Shown here: piece by piece, positions 54,299 to 62,543 of the stretch
Layout of the letters: every line of letters starts with the position of its first letter
Numbering within the stretch: the first letter of the stretch is position 1
Assembly (NCBI RefSeq): GCF_035944355.1
Contig: NZ_DASZBH010000009.1
Location: 62,001-126,000, forward strand
Origin: Frateuria_A sp035944355
Lineage (GTDB): Bacteria > Pseudomonadota > Gammaproteobacteria > Xanthomonadales > Rhodanobacteraceae
DNA: 64,000 bases
Reading direction: 5' to 3'
Translations under genes and position numbers: made by a program
Notes under the pieces: generated by a model
Told to the model about the DNA's origin: nothing
The model's input: only the letters and a program-made list of their open reading frames with translations
Database searches by the model: none

Positions 54299-54964
54299 TC
54301 AGGCAGGCAGCAGCCCCTGCGGGCCCAGCCGCAACGGCGCGGCCAGCGGCTGGCCGTCGAACGTAGGCGCGCCATCGCGCCAGCCCAGCCGGCCTTGGGT
54401 GATCAACCCGACGGTCGCCGGCAGCAGCCGATGCTCCAGCGGCAGCAGGCGCTGGGCCAGATGCTGTTCGTCCTCGCCCGGCTCGACCGGCAGCCTGGCC
54501 TGTGCCACCACCGGGCCGCCGTCGAGCTCGGCAGTGACGAAGTGCACGCTGGCGCCGTGTTCCAGGTCGCCCGCTTCCAGCGCGCGGCGATGCGTGTGCA
54601 GGCCGCGGTACTTGGGCAGCAGCGAAGGGTGGATGTTGAGCATGCGTCCGGCCCAGGGCGCGATCGCCTCACCATCCAGGATGCGCATGAAGCCGGCCAG
54701 CACGACCAGCTCGGCGCCGCTGGCGGCAAGCCGGCCGAACAGGTCCAGGTCGAAGGCGCGGCGGTCCGGATAGGCCTTCGGATCGAGCACCAGCGTGGGT
54801 ATGCCCACGGCCTCGGCCAGCTTCAGGGCGCCGGCCTGGACCTTGTCGCTGGCCACCAGCACGAACTCGGCCGCCAGTTCCCCGCGCTCGCGCGCGGCCA
54901 GCAGCGCGGCGAGGTTGCTGCCGCGTCCGGAGGCGAGGACGGCGATGCGGAGAGGGTGGGGCAT
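54299..54964 (-). CDS. purN: Phosphoribosylglycinamide formyltransferase PurN
   Basis: PurN adds the formyl group from 10-formyltetrahydrofolate to GAR in purine synthesis. The 221-residue product has IAVLASGRGSNLAALLAA near residues 7-24, the catalytic region GRMLNIHPSLLPKYRGLHTH near 106-125 (with the catalytic Asn-His pair) and the aspartate in VTAELDGGPVVAQARLPV near 138-155. It follows purM by 133 bases occupied by a hairpin repeat. Confidence 0.97.
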   Translation of the reverse strand: MPHPLRIAVLASGRGSNLAALLAARERGELAAEFVLVASDKVQAGALKLAEAVGIPTLVLDPKAYPDRRAFDLDLFGRLAASGAELVVLAGFMRILDGEAIAPWAGRMLNIHPSLLPKYRGLHTHRRALEAGDLEHGASVHFVTAELDGGPVVAQARLPVEPGEDEQHLAQRLLPLEHRLLPATVGLITQGRLGWRDGAPTFDGQPLAAPLRLGPQGLLPA

Positions 54965-55000
54965 GGCGACCGATCGTGCTGCGAAGCTTGGGAGGGCGTC

Positions 55001-55073
55001 ATTCCCGCGAAAGCGGGAATCCATCTTGGCCTCTTGCCGGACGGCGGAACCGGATTCCCGCTTTCGCGGAAAC
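55001..55073. repeat. Pair of ATTCCCGC hairpins (dRS3-like)
   Basis: ATTCCCGC-GAAA-GCGGGAAT at 55001-55020 is a perfect hairpin; a related copy, ATTCCCGC-TTTC-GCGGAAAC, lies at 55054-55073. The first fits the ATTCCC-N8-GGGAAT consensus of Neisseria dRS3 repeats, and related motifs are dispersed in many Xanthomonadales. They lie between purM and purN. Confidence 0.7.
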
Positions 55074-55097
55074 GGCGCCCGACAAGAGAAGCCGGCG

Positions 55098-56126
55098 TCA
55101 ACCGATATGGACGCGCTCGTCGCCGTGCGCCTTCACCACTTCGCCGATCACGCGGCTGGCCAGGCCGTGCTTGGCCAGCATCGCGGCGGCGCCGTCGACC
55201 GCCTCGCGCGGCAGGATCACGGTGAAGCCCACGCCGCAGTTGAAGGTGCGCCACATCTCCTCGCGCGCCACCTTGCCTTCGCGCATCAGCCAGTCGAACA
55301 CCGGCGGCAGCACGACGGCGTCGGCATCGATGGCCAGGCCCAGGCCCTCGGGCACGACGCGGATGATGTTCTCCTTCAGGCCGCCGCCGGTGATGTGGGC
55401 CATGCCGTGAACGGGCTGGCTCCCGAGCAATTCCAGCATCGGCTTGACGTAGATGGTGGTCGGCGCCATCAGCGCGTCCGCGAGCTTCACGCCGCCGAGG
55501 TCGAGGTCGAGCGGCCGGCCGGCGCGTTCGAGGATCTTGCGCACCAGCGAATAGCCGTTGGAGTGGGGACCGGACGAGGCCACGCCCAGCACCACGTCGC
55601 TGGCGACGATCGCCTCGCCCGAGAGCAGCTGCGATTTCTCCACCGCGCCGACGGTGAAGCCGGCCAGGTCGTATTCGCCCGGCGGATACATGTCGGGCAT
55701 CTCGGCCGTCTCGCCGCCGATCAGCGCGCAGCCGGCGAGCTCGCAGCCCTTCGCGATGCCGCCCACCACGGCCACGGTGGTCTCCACGTCCAGCTTGCCG
55801 GTGGCGAAGTAGTCCAGGAAGAACAGGGGCTCGGCGCCCTGCACCAGCACGTCGTTGACGCACATGCCGACCAGGTCGATGCCGATGCTGTCGTGGCGGC
55901 CCAGCTGCTGGGCGAGCTTGAGCTTGGTGCCCACGCCATCGGTGCCGGACACCAGCACCGGTTCCTTGTAGCGTCCGGCCAGGTCGAACAGGCCGCCGAA
56001 GCCGCCCAGCCCGCCCATCACCTCGGGCCGGAAGGTACGCTTGACCAGCGGCTTTATGCGTTCGACCACGGCATTGCCCGCGTCGATGTCGACGCCGGCG
56101 GCGCGGTAGGTGAGGGCGTCGGACAT
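55098..56126 (-). CDS. purM: Phosphoribosylformylglycinamidine cyclo-ligase PurM
   Basis: PurM closes the imidazole ring to make aminoimidazole ribonucleotide. The 342-residue product has YRAAGVDIDAGNAVVERIK near residues 6-24, VSGTDGVGTKLKLA near 55-68, GGETAEMPDMYPPGEYDLAG near 131-150 and the C-terminal AHITGGGLKENI near 238-249. The ATG at 56126 gives the normal start. It is divergent from the DUF2066 gene, the arrangement usual in gammaproteobacteria. Confidence 0.97.
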   Translation of the reverse strand: MSDALTYRAAGVDIDAGNAVVERIKPLVKRTFRPEVMGGLGGFGGLFDLAGRYKEPVLVSGTDGVGTKLKLAQQLGRHDSIGIDLVGMCVNDVLVQGAEPLFFLDYFATGKLDVETTVAVVGGIAKGCELAGCALIGGETAEMPDMYPPGEYDLAGFTVGAVEKSQLLSGEAIVASDVVLGVASSGPHSNGYSLVRKILERAGRPLDLDLGGVKLADALMAPTTIYVKPMLELLGSQPVHGMAHITGGGLKENIIRVVPEGLGLAIDADAVVLPPVFDWLMREGKVAREEMWRTFNCGVGFTVILPREAVDGAAAMLAKHGLASRVIGEVVKAHGDERVHIG

Positions 56127-56254
56127 GGCGGCCACCGGCAGCTGAGAGAAACGCTGGATTCTAGCAGGACGGCACCCGCGGCCGCGTGCGATGGACGCTG
56201 CCGGCCGGATTGGGCAGACTCCCCTCGAGTACTTCCCAAGGATGAGGCTTCCCC

Positions 56255-57238
56255 ATGCGTCTGCCACGCCTCTTGCTCGCGGTCCTGCTGCTGGGCTTCG
56301 CCGCCATCCCGTTGCACGCCCAGACGGCTGCGCCGGCCTCGCCCTACGCCGTAGTGGTGCCGGTCACCGACACCAGCGAGGCGCAGCGCGACCAGGCGTT
56401 CGGCACGGCGCTGGGCCAGGTGCTCGAGCGCGTCGCCGGCGGCCAGGACCTGCGCGACAAGCCCGGCTACGACGAAGCCCTGAAGGGTGCGCCCGGACTG
56501 GTGCAGCAGTTCCAGTACCAGCGTGCCGGCACCGGCATCGTGCTGCAGGTGAATTTCGACGCCGGCGCGGTGCGCCGGCTGGTCACCCAGCTGGGCGTGC
56601 CGGCCGCCGGCGTGAAGCCGCCGGTATTGGCCCTGGTGCACGGCAGCGACGGCAGCCTGCTGGGCAAGGATGCGCTCGGCGCACTGGCGCAGGCCGCGGC
56701 GGCGCACGGCTACACGCTGGCCTATCCGGATCCGGCCAGCCCGCCGGATGCCTCGGCGCTGGCCGGCGCCGATCCGGCCGCGCTGGCGCAGGTCGCCCAG
56801 CGCTACCGTACCGGCCTGATCCTGGTCGGCAAGCTCAAGGGCGCCAGCGCCAGCTGGACGCTGGTGTCCGGCGGCAAGCCGCAGCCGTGGAGCGACCAGG
56901 CGGTCAGCGAAGACGCGCTGCTGGCCGACGCCGGCAACACGCTGGCCGATCGCCTGGGCAAGCAGCTCAACGTGATCGGCGCCAGCATCAGCAACGGCAA
57001 GATCTGGGTCGGCAAGGTCGACTCGGCGCAGGCGTACGCCAGCCTGCTCGCCCTGCTGCGCGCCGACCCGACGGTGCGCGAAGTGAGCACGCTCGGCGCG
57101 GACAACGACGGCTTCCTGTTCGCGGTCAAGTCGAGCGTGCCGACCGCTGCGCTGGCCAGCAGCCTGGCGGCCGGCGGCCGGGTGCTCCAGGGCGCGCCGC
57201 ATGCAGGGGCTGACGCCAGCCTGCAGTGGCTGCACTGA
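56255..57238 (+). CDS. DUF2066 exported protein
   Basis: The 327-residue product begins with a clear signal peptide (about 1-22, LHAQTA) followed by the DUF2066 domain: YAVVVPVTDTSEAQRDQAFG near 31-50 and ALGQVLERVAGGQDL near 52-66. Function is unknown; genes of this family lie between purM and perM in many gammaproteobacteria. The C-terminal half is alanine-rich but contains KIWVGKVDSAQAYASLLALL, possibly a second folded unit. GGATG upstream serves as a modest ribosome-binding site. Confidence 0.87.
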   Translation: MRLPRLLLAVLLLGFAAIPLHAQTAAPASPYAVVVPVTDTSEAQRDQAFGTALGQVLERVAGGQDLRDKPGYDEALKGAPGLVQQFQYQRAGTGIVLQVNFDAGAVRRLVTQLGVPAAGVKPPVLALVHGSDGSLLGKDALGALAQAAAAHGYTLAYPDPASPPDASALAGADPAALAQVAQRYRTGLILVGKLKGASASWTLVSGGKPQPWSDQAVSEDALLADAGNTLADRLGKQLNVIGASISNGKIWVGKVDSAQAYASLLALLRADPTVREVSTLGADNDGFLFAVKSSVPTAALASSLAAGGRVLQGAPHAGADASLQWLH

Positions 57239-57311
57239 GGGCGCGCGCCTTCACGGCTGAGCGGGCGGTCCGGCCGACGATGACAGATCTCCTACTTCCC
57301 GAGGCCTGCGT

Positions 57312-58496
57312 GTGACCCACGACCTTTCCCGCCGCTGGCAACTGCTCGCGATCGTGCTGGTGATCGGCTTTCTGATCTGGCTGCTGGCGCCGGTGCTGAT
57401 GCCTTTCGCCATCGCCGGCATGCTGGCCTACCTCGGCGACCCGCTAGCCGACCGGCTGGAGCGCGTGGGCATGAACCGCACGCTGGCGGTGAGCATCGTG
57501 TTCTTCGTGCTGGTGCTGCTGTTGACCGGCGCGCTGCTGCTCCTGGTGCCGCTGATCTCCCACCAGGTCGAGAACCTGATCCGCAACCTGCCGCACTACG
57601 TGGACTGGGCGCAGAACGTGGCGCTGCCCTGGCTGCAGCACAAGCTCAACCTCGATCCGGATGCCTTCGACACCGGCCGCCTGATGGCCGCGATCCGCGC
57701 GCACATCGGCTCGATCGGCGCGGTGGCGACGACGGTGCTGGGCACGGTCTCGCGGTCCAGCCTGAGCGCGGTGATGTGGTTGACCAACCTGGTGCTGATC
57801 CCGGTGGTGAGCTTCTACCTGCTGCGCGACTGGGACCGCCTGATCGCCTACATCGACCGCGTGCTGCCGCGCTCGGTGCAACCGACGGTGGCCCATCTGG
57901 CGCGCGAGTCCGACGCGGTGCTGGGCGCCTTCGTGCGCGGCCAGCTGCTGGTGATGCTGGCGCTGGGCATCTACTACGGTGGCAGCCTGACCCTGGTCGG
58001 CCTGTCGGTGGGCCCGCTGATCGGCATGGTCGCCGGGCTGCTGAGCTTCGTGCCGTACCTGGGCTTCATGGTCGGTTTCGGCGCGGCGATCGTCGCCGCG
58101 CTGGTGCAGTACGGCGACTGGACGCATTCGCTGATCGTGTGCGGCGTGTTCGTGGTCGGCCAGTTGCTGGAAGGCTACGTGCTGGTGCCCAAGCTGGTGG
58201 GCGACAAGATCGGCCTGCACCCGGTGGCGGTGATCTTCGCCGTGCTCGCCGGCGGCTACCTGTTCGGCTTCCTGGGCGTGCTGCTGGCGTTGCCGGCGGC
58301 CTCGGTGATCATGGTGCTGCTGCGCTATCTGCTGGAGCGCTACCGGCTGAGCGAGCTGTACACCGAGGCCGGGCCGGAAGACCCGGTGATCGCCGAGGTC
58401 AATGTCACCCTGGACACCCCGGGCGGCGAGGGCAAGGGACAGGCGAGCACGGCCGTCGCCACCCCGCGCCGTCCGGACGGCGGCGCGTCGCCATGA
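57312..58496 (+). CDS. perM: AI-2E/PerM-family membrane protein
   Basis: The 394-residue product has about eight membrane segments and the family motif LLEGYVLVPKLVGDKIGLHP near residues 280-299, with FVPYLGFMVGFGAAI near 241-255. PerM-type members are putative permeases of unknown substrate; the AI-2 exporter TqsA is a distant relative, but AI-2 transport should not be assumed. The start is GTG. The hydrophilic C-terminal tail overlaps the hda start by 4 bases. The DUF2066-perM-hda order is conserved. Confidence 0.93.
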   Translation: MTHDLSRRWQLLAIVLVIGFLIWLLAPVLMPFAIAGMLAYLGDPLADRLERVGMNRTLAVSIVFFVLVLLLTGALLLLVPLISHQVENLIRNLPHYVDWAQNVALPWLQHKLNLDPDAFDTGRLMAAIRAHIGSIGAVATTVLGTVSRSSLSAVMWLTNLVLIPVVSFYLLRDWDRLIAYIDRVLPRSVQPTVAHLARESDAVLGAFVRGQLLVMLALGIYYGGSLTLVGLSVGPLIGMVAGLLSFVPYLGFMVGFGAAIVAALVQYGDWTHSLIVCGVFVVGQLLEGYVLVPKLVGDKIGLHPVAVIFAVLAGGYLFGFLGVLLALPAASVIMVLLRYLLERYRLSELYTEAGPEDPVIAEVNVTLDTPGGEGKGQASTAVATPRRPDGGASP

Positions 58497-59188
58497 TCCC
58501 GCAGCTGCCGCTCGCGCTGCGCTGGCCGCGCAGGCAGCGCTTCGAACACTTTCACGCCGGCGCCAATGCCGCCGCGCTGGCCGCGGTGCGCATGCTGGTC
58601 GAGACGCCGGGCGCGCCGTGGGTCTATCTGCACGGTCCCTCCGGCAGCGGCCGCAGCCACCTGTTGCTGGCGGCCTGCCAGGCGGCCAGCGCGGCCGGCC
58701 GGCGCGTGCAGTACCTGCCGCTGACCGGCATGCACGAACACATCGGCGCCCTGCGCGGCGTGGGCAGCAGCGAGTTGTTGGCGATCGACGACCTGGGGGT
58801 GCTGGCCGGCGAGCGCGCCGCCGAACACGCCTTGTTCGACCTCTACAACCAGGTGCGCGCCGAAGGCGGCGCCATGCTGTTCGCCGCCGACGCGCCACCG
58901 GCGCAGTTGGGGATCGGCCTGCCCGACCTGTGCTCGCGCCTGGGCGCGTGCACGCAATTCGCGCTCAGGCCGCTGGACGACGCCGAGCGCCGGGCGGTGC
59001 TCAGGGAGCAGGCGGCCGCGCGCGGCATCGGCCTGGACGAGGCCGTGCTGGACTGGCTGTTCGCCCGCTACGCGCGCGACCTGGCCGCCCTGCTGGGCCT
59101 GCTGGACAAGCTGGACCAGGCCTCGCTGGCGGCCAAGCGGCGCATCACGGTGCCGTTCCTGCGCGAGTTCCTGCGCGAGATGGGCTGA
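58493..59188 (+). CDS. hda: DnaA regulatory inactivator Hda
   Basis: Hda, with DNA-loaded beta clamp, stimulates hydrolysis of DnaA-bound ATP to prevent re-initiation. The 231-residue product is a DnaA-like AAA+ domain without the DNA-binding domain. The N-terminal clamp-binding motif is QLPLAL (residues 4-9), Walker A is HGPSGSGRSHLLLA near 46-59 and Walker B is LLAIDDLGVLAG near 94-105. In Walker A the usual lysine of GKT/S is arginine (SGRSH), a substitution also common in Hda proteins of this group. The ATG overlaps the perM stop. Confidence 0.93.
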   Translation: MIPQLPLALRWPRRQRFEHFHAGANAAALAAVRMLVETPGAPWVYLHGPSGSGRSHLLLAACQAASAAGRRVQYLPLTGMHEHIGALRGVGSSELLAIDDLGVLAGERAAEHALFDLYNQVRAEGGAMLFAADAPPAQLGIGLPDLCSRLGACTQFALRPLDDAERRAVLREQAAARGIGLDEAVLDWLFARYARDLAALLGLLDKLDQASLAAKRRITVPFLREFLREMG

Positions 59189-59226
59189 GGCGCCCCAAGC
59201 CCGCTCGGGCAGCGGCCGGGGCGCCT
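59188..59226. terminator. Hairpin between convergent hda and KGG genes
   Basis: AGGCGCCCC from 59188 pairs with GGGGCGCCT ending at 59226, a 9-bp stem with an inner GCCCG/CGGGC. It directly follows the hda stop and ends six bases before the stop of the KGG gene. It has no U-run. Confidence 0.4.
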
Positions 59227-59232
59227 CCCCGG

Positions 59233-59424
59233 CTACTTCTTCTCGGCCTGCTTGCCCTCGTCGATCAGCTCGCGCACGCGCTGTCCGCCCTTGTGGCCGA
59301 GCTCCGAATAGCCTTCCGGCCCGAGCTGTTCCTTGCGGATCTCGCCGCCCTTGTGGCCGCCCTTCTGGCCGGCCTCGCGCACGGTCATGTCGCCCTTGTC
59401 GCGCTGGTTGTCGCTGTGCTTCAT
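59233..59424 (-). CDS. KGG/Em-like stress protein, with a group 1 LEA motif
   Basis: The 63-residue hydrophilic, glycine- and charge-rich product carries TVREAGQKGGHKGG (residues 14-27), then RKEQLGPEGYSELGHKGG (30-47) and QRVRELIDEGKQAEKK. The middle piece closely resembles the repeat of plant seed Em (group 1 LEA) proteins and of Bacillus GsiB. Such proteins are disordered when hydrated and accumulate in stress or desiccation. It is the last of three related tandem genes read on the minus strand; a GAGG ribosome-binding site precedes it. Confidence 0.85.
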   Translation of the reverse strand: MKHSDNQRDKGDMTVREAGQKGGHKGGEIRKEQLGPEGYSELGHKGGQRVRELIDEGKQAEKK

Positions 59425-59443
59425 GTCGTCGCCTCGCTGTCGC

Positions 59444-59629
59444 TTACTTGCGGCTGCCGCCGCGGTCTTCGGCCTGCTTGCCTTCCTGGATCAGTTCGCG
59501 CGTGCGCTCGCCGCCCTTGTGGCCGCCGATCTCGCCGCCCTTGTGGCCGGCTTCGCGCACGGTCATCTCGCCCTTGTCGTGCTGGCTGCCGCCGGCGTGC
59601 TTGCCTGGCTGGTTCTTCTGCTGGGTCAT
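59444..59629 (-). CDS. KGG-type stress protein, tandem paralogue
   Basis: The 61-residue product shares TVREAGHKGGEIGGHKGG (residues 23-40) and ERTRELIQEGKQAE with the neighbour 19 bases downstream, but lacks the RKEQLG segment. It has no cysteine, tryptophan or phenylalanine and is predicted to be disordered. The two genes probably share a transcript. Known bacterial relatives (KGG-repeat, YciG/GsiB-type) are general-stress proteins. Confidence 0.82.
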   Translation of the reverse strand: MTQQKNQPGKHAGGSQHDKGEMTVREAGHKGGEIGGHKGGERTRELIQEGKQAEDRGGSRK

Positions 59630-59650
59630 CGCGGTTTCTCCTGTGCTGCG

Positions 59651-59848
59651 TCAGTGGGGGCGCTGTTCGCTCTGGCTGGCCTCGACCTGGCGGCCGCGGT
59701 TGATCAGTTCGCGCACGCGCAGGCCGCCCTTGCGGCCGGCCTCGCGCACGCTGAGCTTGCCGCGGGCGCCATCGATGCCGTCGTTGGATGCGTGGCTCGC
59801 GTACTTACCGTCGTTGGATCGACTGCCTGGGTACTGTTGCCGGTTCAT
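59651..59848 (-). CDS. KGG-type stress protein, first of the tandem set
   Basis: The 65-residue product reads MNRQQYPGSRSNDGKYASHA at the start and ends with the shared module LSVREAGRKGGLRVRELINR (about 33-52), GRQVEASQ. It has a single KGG where the other two have two or more. The ATG at 59848 has GGAG nine bases upstream; upstream in-frame extension is unsupported. The promoter for all three should lie above 59849. Identity rests on the repeated module. Confidence 0.78.
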   Translation of the reverse strand: MNRQQYPGSRSNDGKYASHASNDGIDGARGKLSVREAGRKGGLRVRELINRGRQVEASQSEQRPH

Positions 59849-60259
59849 GGGATATGTCTCCGTGGATAAGTCCAGTTCTTGTTCTGAAGGCCGGCTGGCC
59901 GCCCTCCCGGCGTCCAGCGGAAAACAGCGGGTGCGGCAGCGTCCGCACGCGCTTCCGCCCATCGGCACGCAGGTGCCGCGATGGCGGCGAACGCTCCCTC
60001 GCTCGCCAGGACGGCGCGAAGCTTCGTGGCGTCCTTCGGACGGCAAGGGCGTTGCAATGCGGATGCCAGCGCGAGGTGCGCCATGCAGCGGAGCGCGGCA
60101 TTGGCGAGGCTGGAAAAAACCGCTTCGGCTGGAAAGATCTACAGCAGCGTCCGCCTGGTGGTCAGGCAGGCAGGTGGGTTTGGTCGGCCATGGGAACGGA
60201 CCCGCCGCGCAAAAGAAAAGGGCGCCCGCAGGCGCCCTTGTCGATCCCGGTGGCTCGGC
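59849..60259. other. Spacer between the KGG genes and suhB
   Basis: About 410 bases with no supported gene. The minus-strand leader of the KGG genes is moderately AT-rich from 59850 to 59885 and presumably contains their promoter, but I find no clear hexamers. The suhB terminator lies at 60208-60240. The rest is GC-rich and featureless by eye. Confidence 0.45.
60208..60240 (-). terminator. Rho-independent terminator of suhB
   Basis: On the minus strand AAGGGCGCC pairs with GGCGCCCTT (60239-60231 with 60226-60218) around a four-base loop and continues as TTCTTTTG. It lies 20 bases after the suhB stop. Confidence 0.9.
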
Positions 60260-61063
60260 TCAGGCCTTGAGCAAGGCCGGCGTGGCCTGGGCGCCGATCG
60301 CGTCGGTCATCGCCTTGGCCACGTTGAGGTTGCCGGCGATGATGTTGCCGCTGGCGGGCAGGCCGTCGCGTCCCGCGAAGTCGCCGTAGCGGCCGCCCGC
60401 CTCGTGCACCAGCAGCGCGCCGGCGGCCATGTCCCAGGGCTTCAGGCCGATCTCGAAATAGCCGTCGTAGCGTGCGGCGGCGGTGTAGGCGAGGTCCAGC
60501 GCCGCGGAGCCGGAGCGGCGGATGTCCTCGGCCTGGCCGAGCAGCGCGCGGGTCATCGCCAGCTGCGCGTCCAGATGCTCGCGCTGGCGGTAGGGGAAGC
60601 CGGTGGCGATCATCGCGCCACCCAGGTTTTCGCGCCGCGACACGCGGATGCGCCGGTCGTTGAGATAGGCGCCGTCGCCCTTGCTGGCGGTGAACAATTC
60701 GTCGCGCAGCGGATCGAACACCACGCCGTAGACCGGCACGCCCTTGTCGACCAGCGCGATCGAGACGGAGAAATGCGGAATGCCGCGCAGGTAGTTGTGC
60801 GTGCCGTCCAGCGGGTCGATCACCCAGGTCAGCGGGTTCTTGCCGCTGGCGCCGCCTTCCTCGGCGAGGATGGCGTGTTCGGGGTAGGCGCGACGCAGCT
60901 CCTTGACGATCTCGGCCTCGGCCAGGCGGTCGACCTCGGAGGCGAAGTCCATGCGGTGTTTTTCGACCACGTGCAGGCCGTCGATGCGGTTCATGTAGCG
61001 CAGGATCACGTTGCCTGCGGCGCGCGCGGCACGTGCCGCGATGGTGACGGCGGGTCTGGGCAT
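60260..61063 (-). CDS. suhB: Inositol monophosphatase family protein SuhB
   Basis: SuhB is a magnesium-dependent inositol-1-monophosphatase homologue that in E. coli also acts as a component of rRNA antitermination complexes. The 267-residue product has the metal site ILAEEGGASG near residues 66-75, WVIDPLDGTHNYLRGIPHFS near 82-101 and the second metal motif KPWDMAAGALLVHEAGG near 213-229. The ATG at 61063 matches the family. It is divergent from a small membrane-protein gene. Confidence 0.95.
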   Translation of the reverse strand: MPRPAVTIAARAARAAGNVILRYMNRIDGLHVVEKHRMDFASEVDRLAEAEIVKELRRAYPEHAILAEEGGASGKNPLTWVIDPLDGTHNYLRGIPHFSVSIALVDKGVPVYGVVFDPLRDELFTASKGDGAYLNDRRIRVSRRENLGGAMIATGFPYRQREHLDAQLAMTRALLGQAEDIRRSGSAALDLAYTAAARYDGYFEIGLKPWDMAAGALLVHEAGGRYGDFAGRDGLPASGNIIAGNLNVAKAMTDAIGAQATPALLKA

Positions 61064-61186
61064 GGCTTCGGCTTTGGATAAAGAGCGGATTGCGGCCGGC
61101 GATTCTAGCAGACACGGGAAAAGGCGCGCCCTGCGATCGGGCATACTGGCCGCTCCCCGGGGGCGGGGATCTAGGAAGGGAAGGAC

Positions 61187-61684
61187 ATGGCCCTTCGCCA
61201 GTGGGTCGCGGTGGGTTTGCGGTTCTTCGCCCTGTGGCTGTGCTTCAGCGCGTTGAGCGGGCTGTTCTTCTGGTACAGGCTCGAGCAGGTCAACGAACTG
61301 GGTGCGCAAGGGGGCGTGGTCTACATCATGGCCGCCATGGCGGCGTTATCTGTCCTGGTGTGGTGTGCGGCTTACCGGATCGCTGGCGCGGTGGTCGCCC
61401 GGTTGCCACAGGTCGAAACAACCGGGCTGTCGGCCGTCGATCTGGCCACGGCAGGTAGCGTGCTGATGGCCTTGTGGTGGCTTGGGGACGGTGTCGCGGG
61501 CCTCGCTGACGTATGGGCGAGAGCGCAGGTCTTCTCATCCACGAATGGGCGTGCGGCGCTCTTTTCCATGGATCAGGCGATGCGCGCCCATGCCCTCTAC
61601 TACCTCGCCAAGTCCCTGCTCGCTGCTGGGATCCTGGCGCGCGCGCCGGTCCTCGCCCGGTGGGCGCTCGGGTCGCGCGCCTGA
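61187..61684 (+). CDS. Unknown membrane protein
   Basis: I do not recognise this family. The 165-residue product has about four hydrophobic segments (roughly 8-28, 46-68, 84-104, 138-158) separated by short loops, and an aromatic-rich first segment (FFALWLCFSALSGLFFWY). GGAAGGAC gives a good ribosome-binding site before the ATG. Third-position GC is somewhat lower than in neighbouring genes, suggesting a less conserved or acquired gene. It lies between suhB and trmJ, 76 bases before the latter. Confidence 0.7.
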   Translation: MALRQWVAVGLRFFALWLCFSALSGLFFWYRLEQVNELGAQGGVVYIMAAMAALSVLVWCAAYRIAGAVVARLPQVETTGLSAVDLATAGSVLMALWWLGDGVAGLADVWARAQVFSSTNGRAALFSMDQAMRAHALYYLAKSLLAAGILARAPVLARWALGSRA

Positions 61685-61760
61685 CGTCAACCCGCGCCGA
61701 GCGCATGAGCGTTCGCTCGCATGGATTATTCTTGCGCCCCCTCGCCAGCCGTCTTCCGCT

Positions 61761-62513
61761 ATGACTGACCTAGCTGCCCTTTTCCGCTTCGTGCTCGTGC
61801 GCACCTCGCATCCCGGCAACATCGGCAGTGCGGCGCGGGCGATCCGCACGATGGGCTTCACGCGGCTGGAACTGGTGGCGCCGGCCGATTTCCCCAGCCG
61901 CGAGGCCGATGCGCTGGCGGCCAATGCAGTCAGCGTGCTGGCCGAGGCGAAGGTGCATGGCACGCTGGTCGATGGCCTGGCGGGCGTGACCTTCGCGCTG
62001 GGCCTGTCGGCGCGAAGGCGCGGCGTGAACCTGGAGGAGCTGACCCCGCGCGAGGGCGCGGCGCAGGCGCTGGCCGCCGCCGCCCGCGGCGGGCAGGTGG
62101 CGCTGGTGTTCGGCAACGAGCGCACCGGGCTGGAGAACGAGGAGCTGGCGCGCTGCCACGCAATGGTGCGCATCCCCAGCGTGGAGGACTACAGCTCGCT
62201 CAACCTGGCCCAGGCGGTGCAGGTGATGGCCTACGAACAGCGCCTGGCGATGCTGGGCGAGACGCCCCTGCCGGCGCCGCCGGAGCACGACGAGCCGCCC
62301 GCCGACGCATCGCGCATGGAGCGCTTCTTCGAGCACCTGGCGCAGACGCTGGAAGAGATCGAGTTCCACAAGGGGCGCGAGCCGGCCACGATCATGCTGC
62401 GGCTGCGTCGGCTGTTCCAGCGTGCGCAGCCGGACGAGCGCGAGCTGCGCATCCTGCACGGCGTGCTCGCCGATGCGCAGCGCATGGCGATGCTGGCGCA
62501 CCGCGCGAAGTAA
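61761..62513 (+). CDS. trmJ: tRNA (cytidine/uridine-2'-O)-methyltransferase TrmJ
   Basis: TrmJ methylates the ribose of nucleotide 32 in the anticodon loop. The 250-residue SPOUT enzyme shows motif 1 RTSHPGNIGSAARAIRTMGF near residues 14-33, motif 2 LVFGNERTGLENEEL near 115-129 and the knot motif 3 VEDYSSLNLAQAVQVMAYE near 142-160. The C-terminal extension (about 175-250), typical of TrmJ, contributes to tRNA binding and dimerisation. The ATG at 61761 gives the standard start. Confidence 0.95.
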   Translation: MTDLAALFRFVLVRTSHPGNIGSAARAIRTMGFTRLELVAPADFPSREADALAANAVSVLAEAKVHGTLVDGLAGVTFALGLSARRRGVNLEELTPREGAAQALAAAARGGQVALVFGNERTGLENEELARCHAMVRIPSVEDYSSLNLAQAVQVMAYEQRLAMLGETPLPAPPEHDEPPADASRMERFFEHLAQTLEEIEFHKGREPATIMLRLRRLFQRAQPDERELRILHGVLADAQRMAMLAHRAK

Positions 62514-62543
62514 GGCCTGGCGCAGGCGTGGCCGGCGGCGGGC

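Noticed and set aside
59804..60101. A small basic protein encoded upstream of the KGG genes
   Set aside because: Overlapping frames of similar length exist in several phases, none with a good ribosome-binding site; the region looks non-coding.
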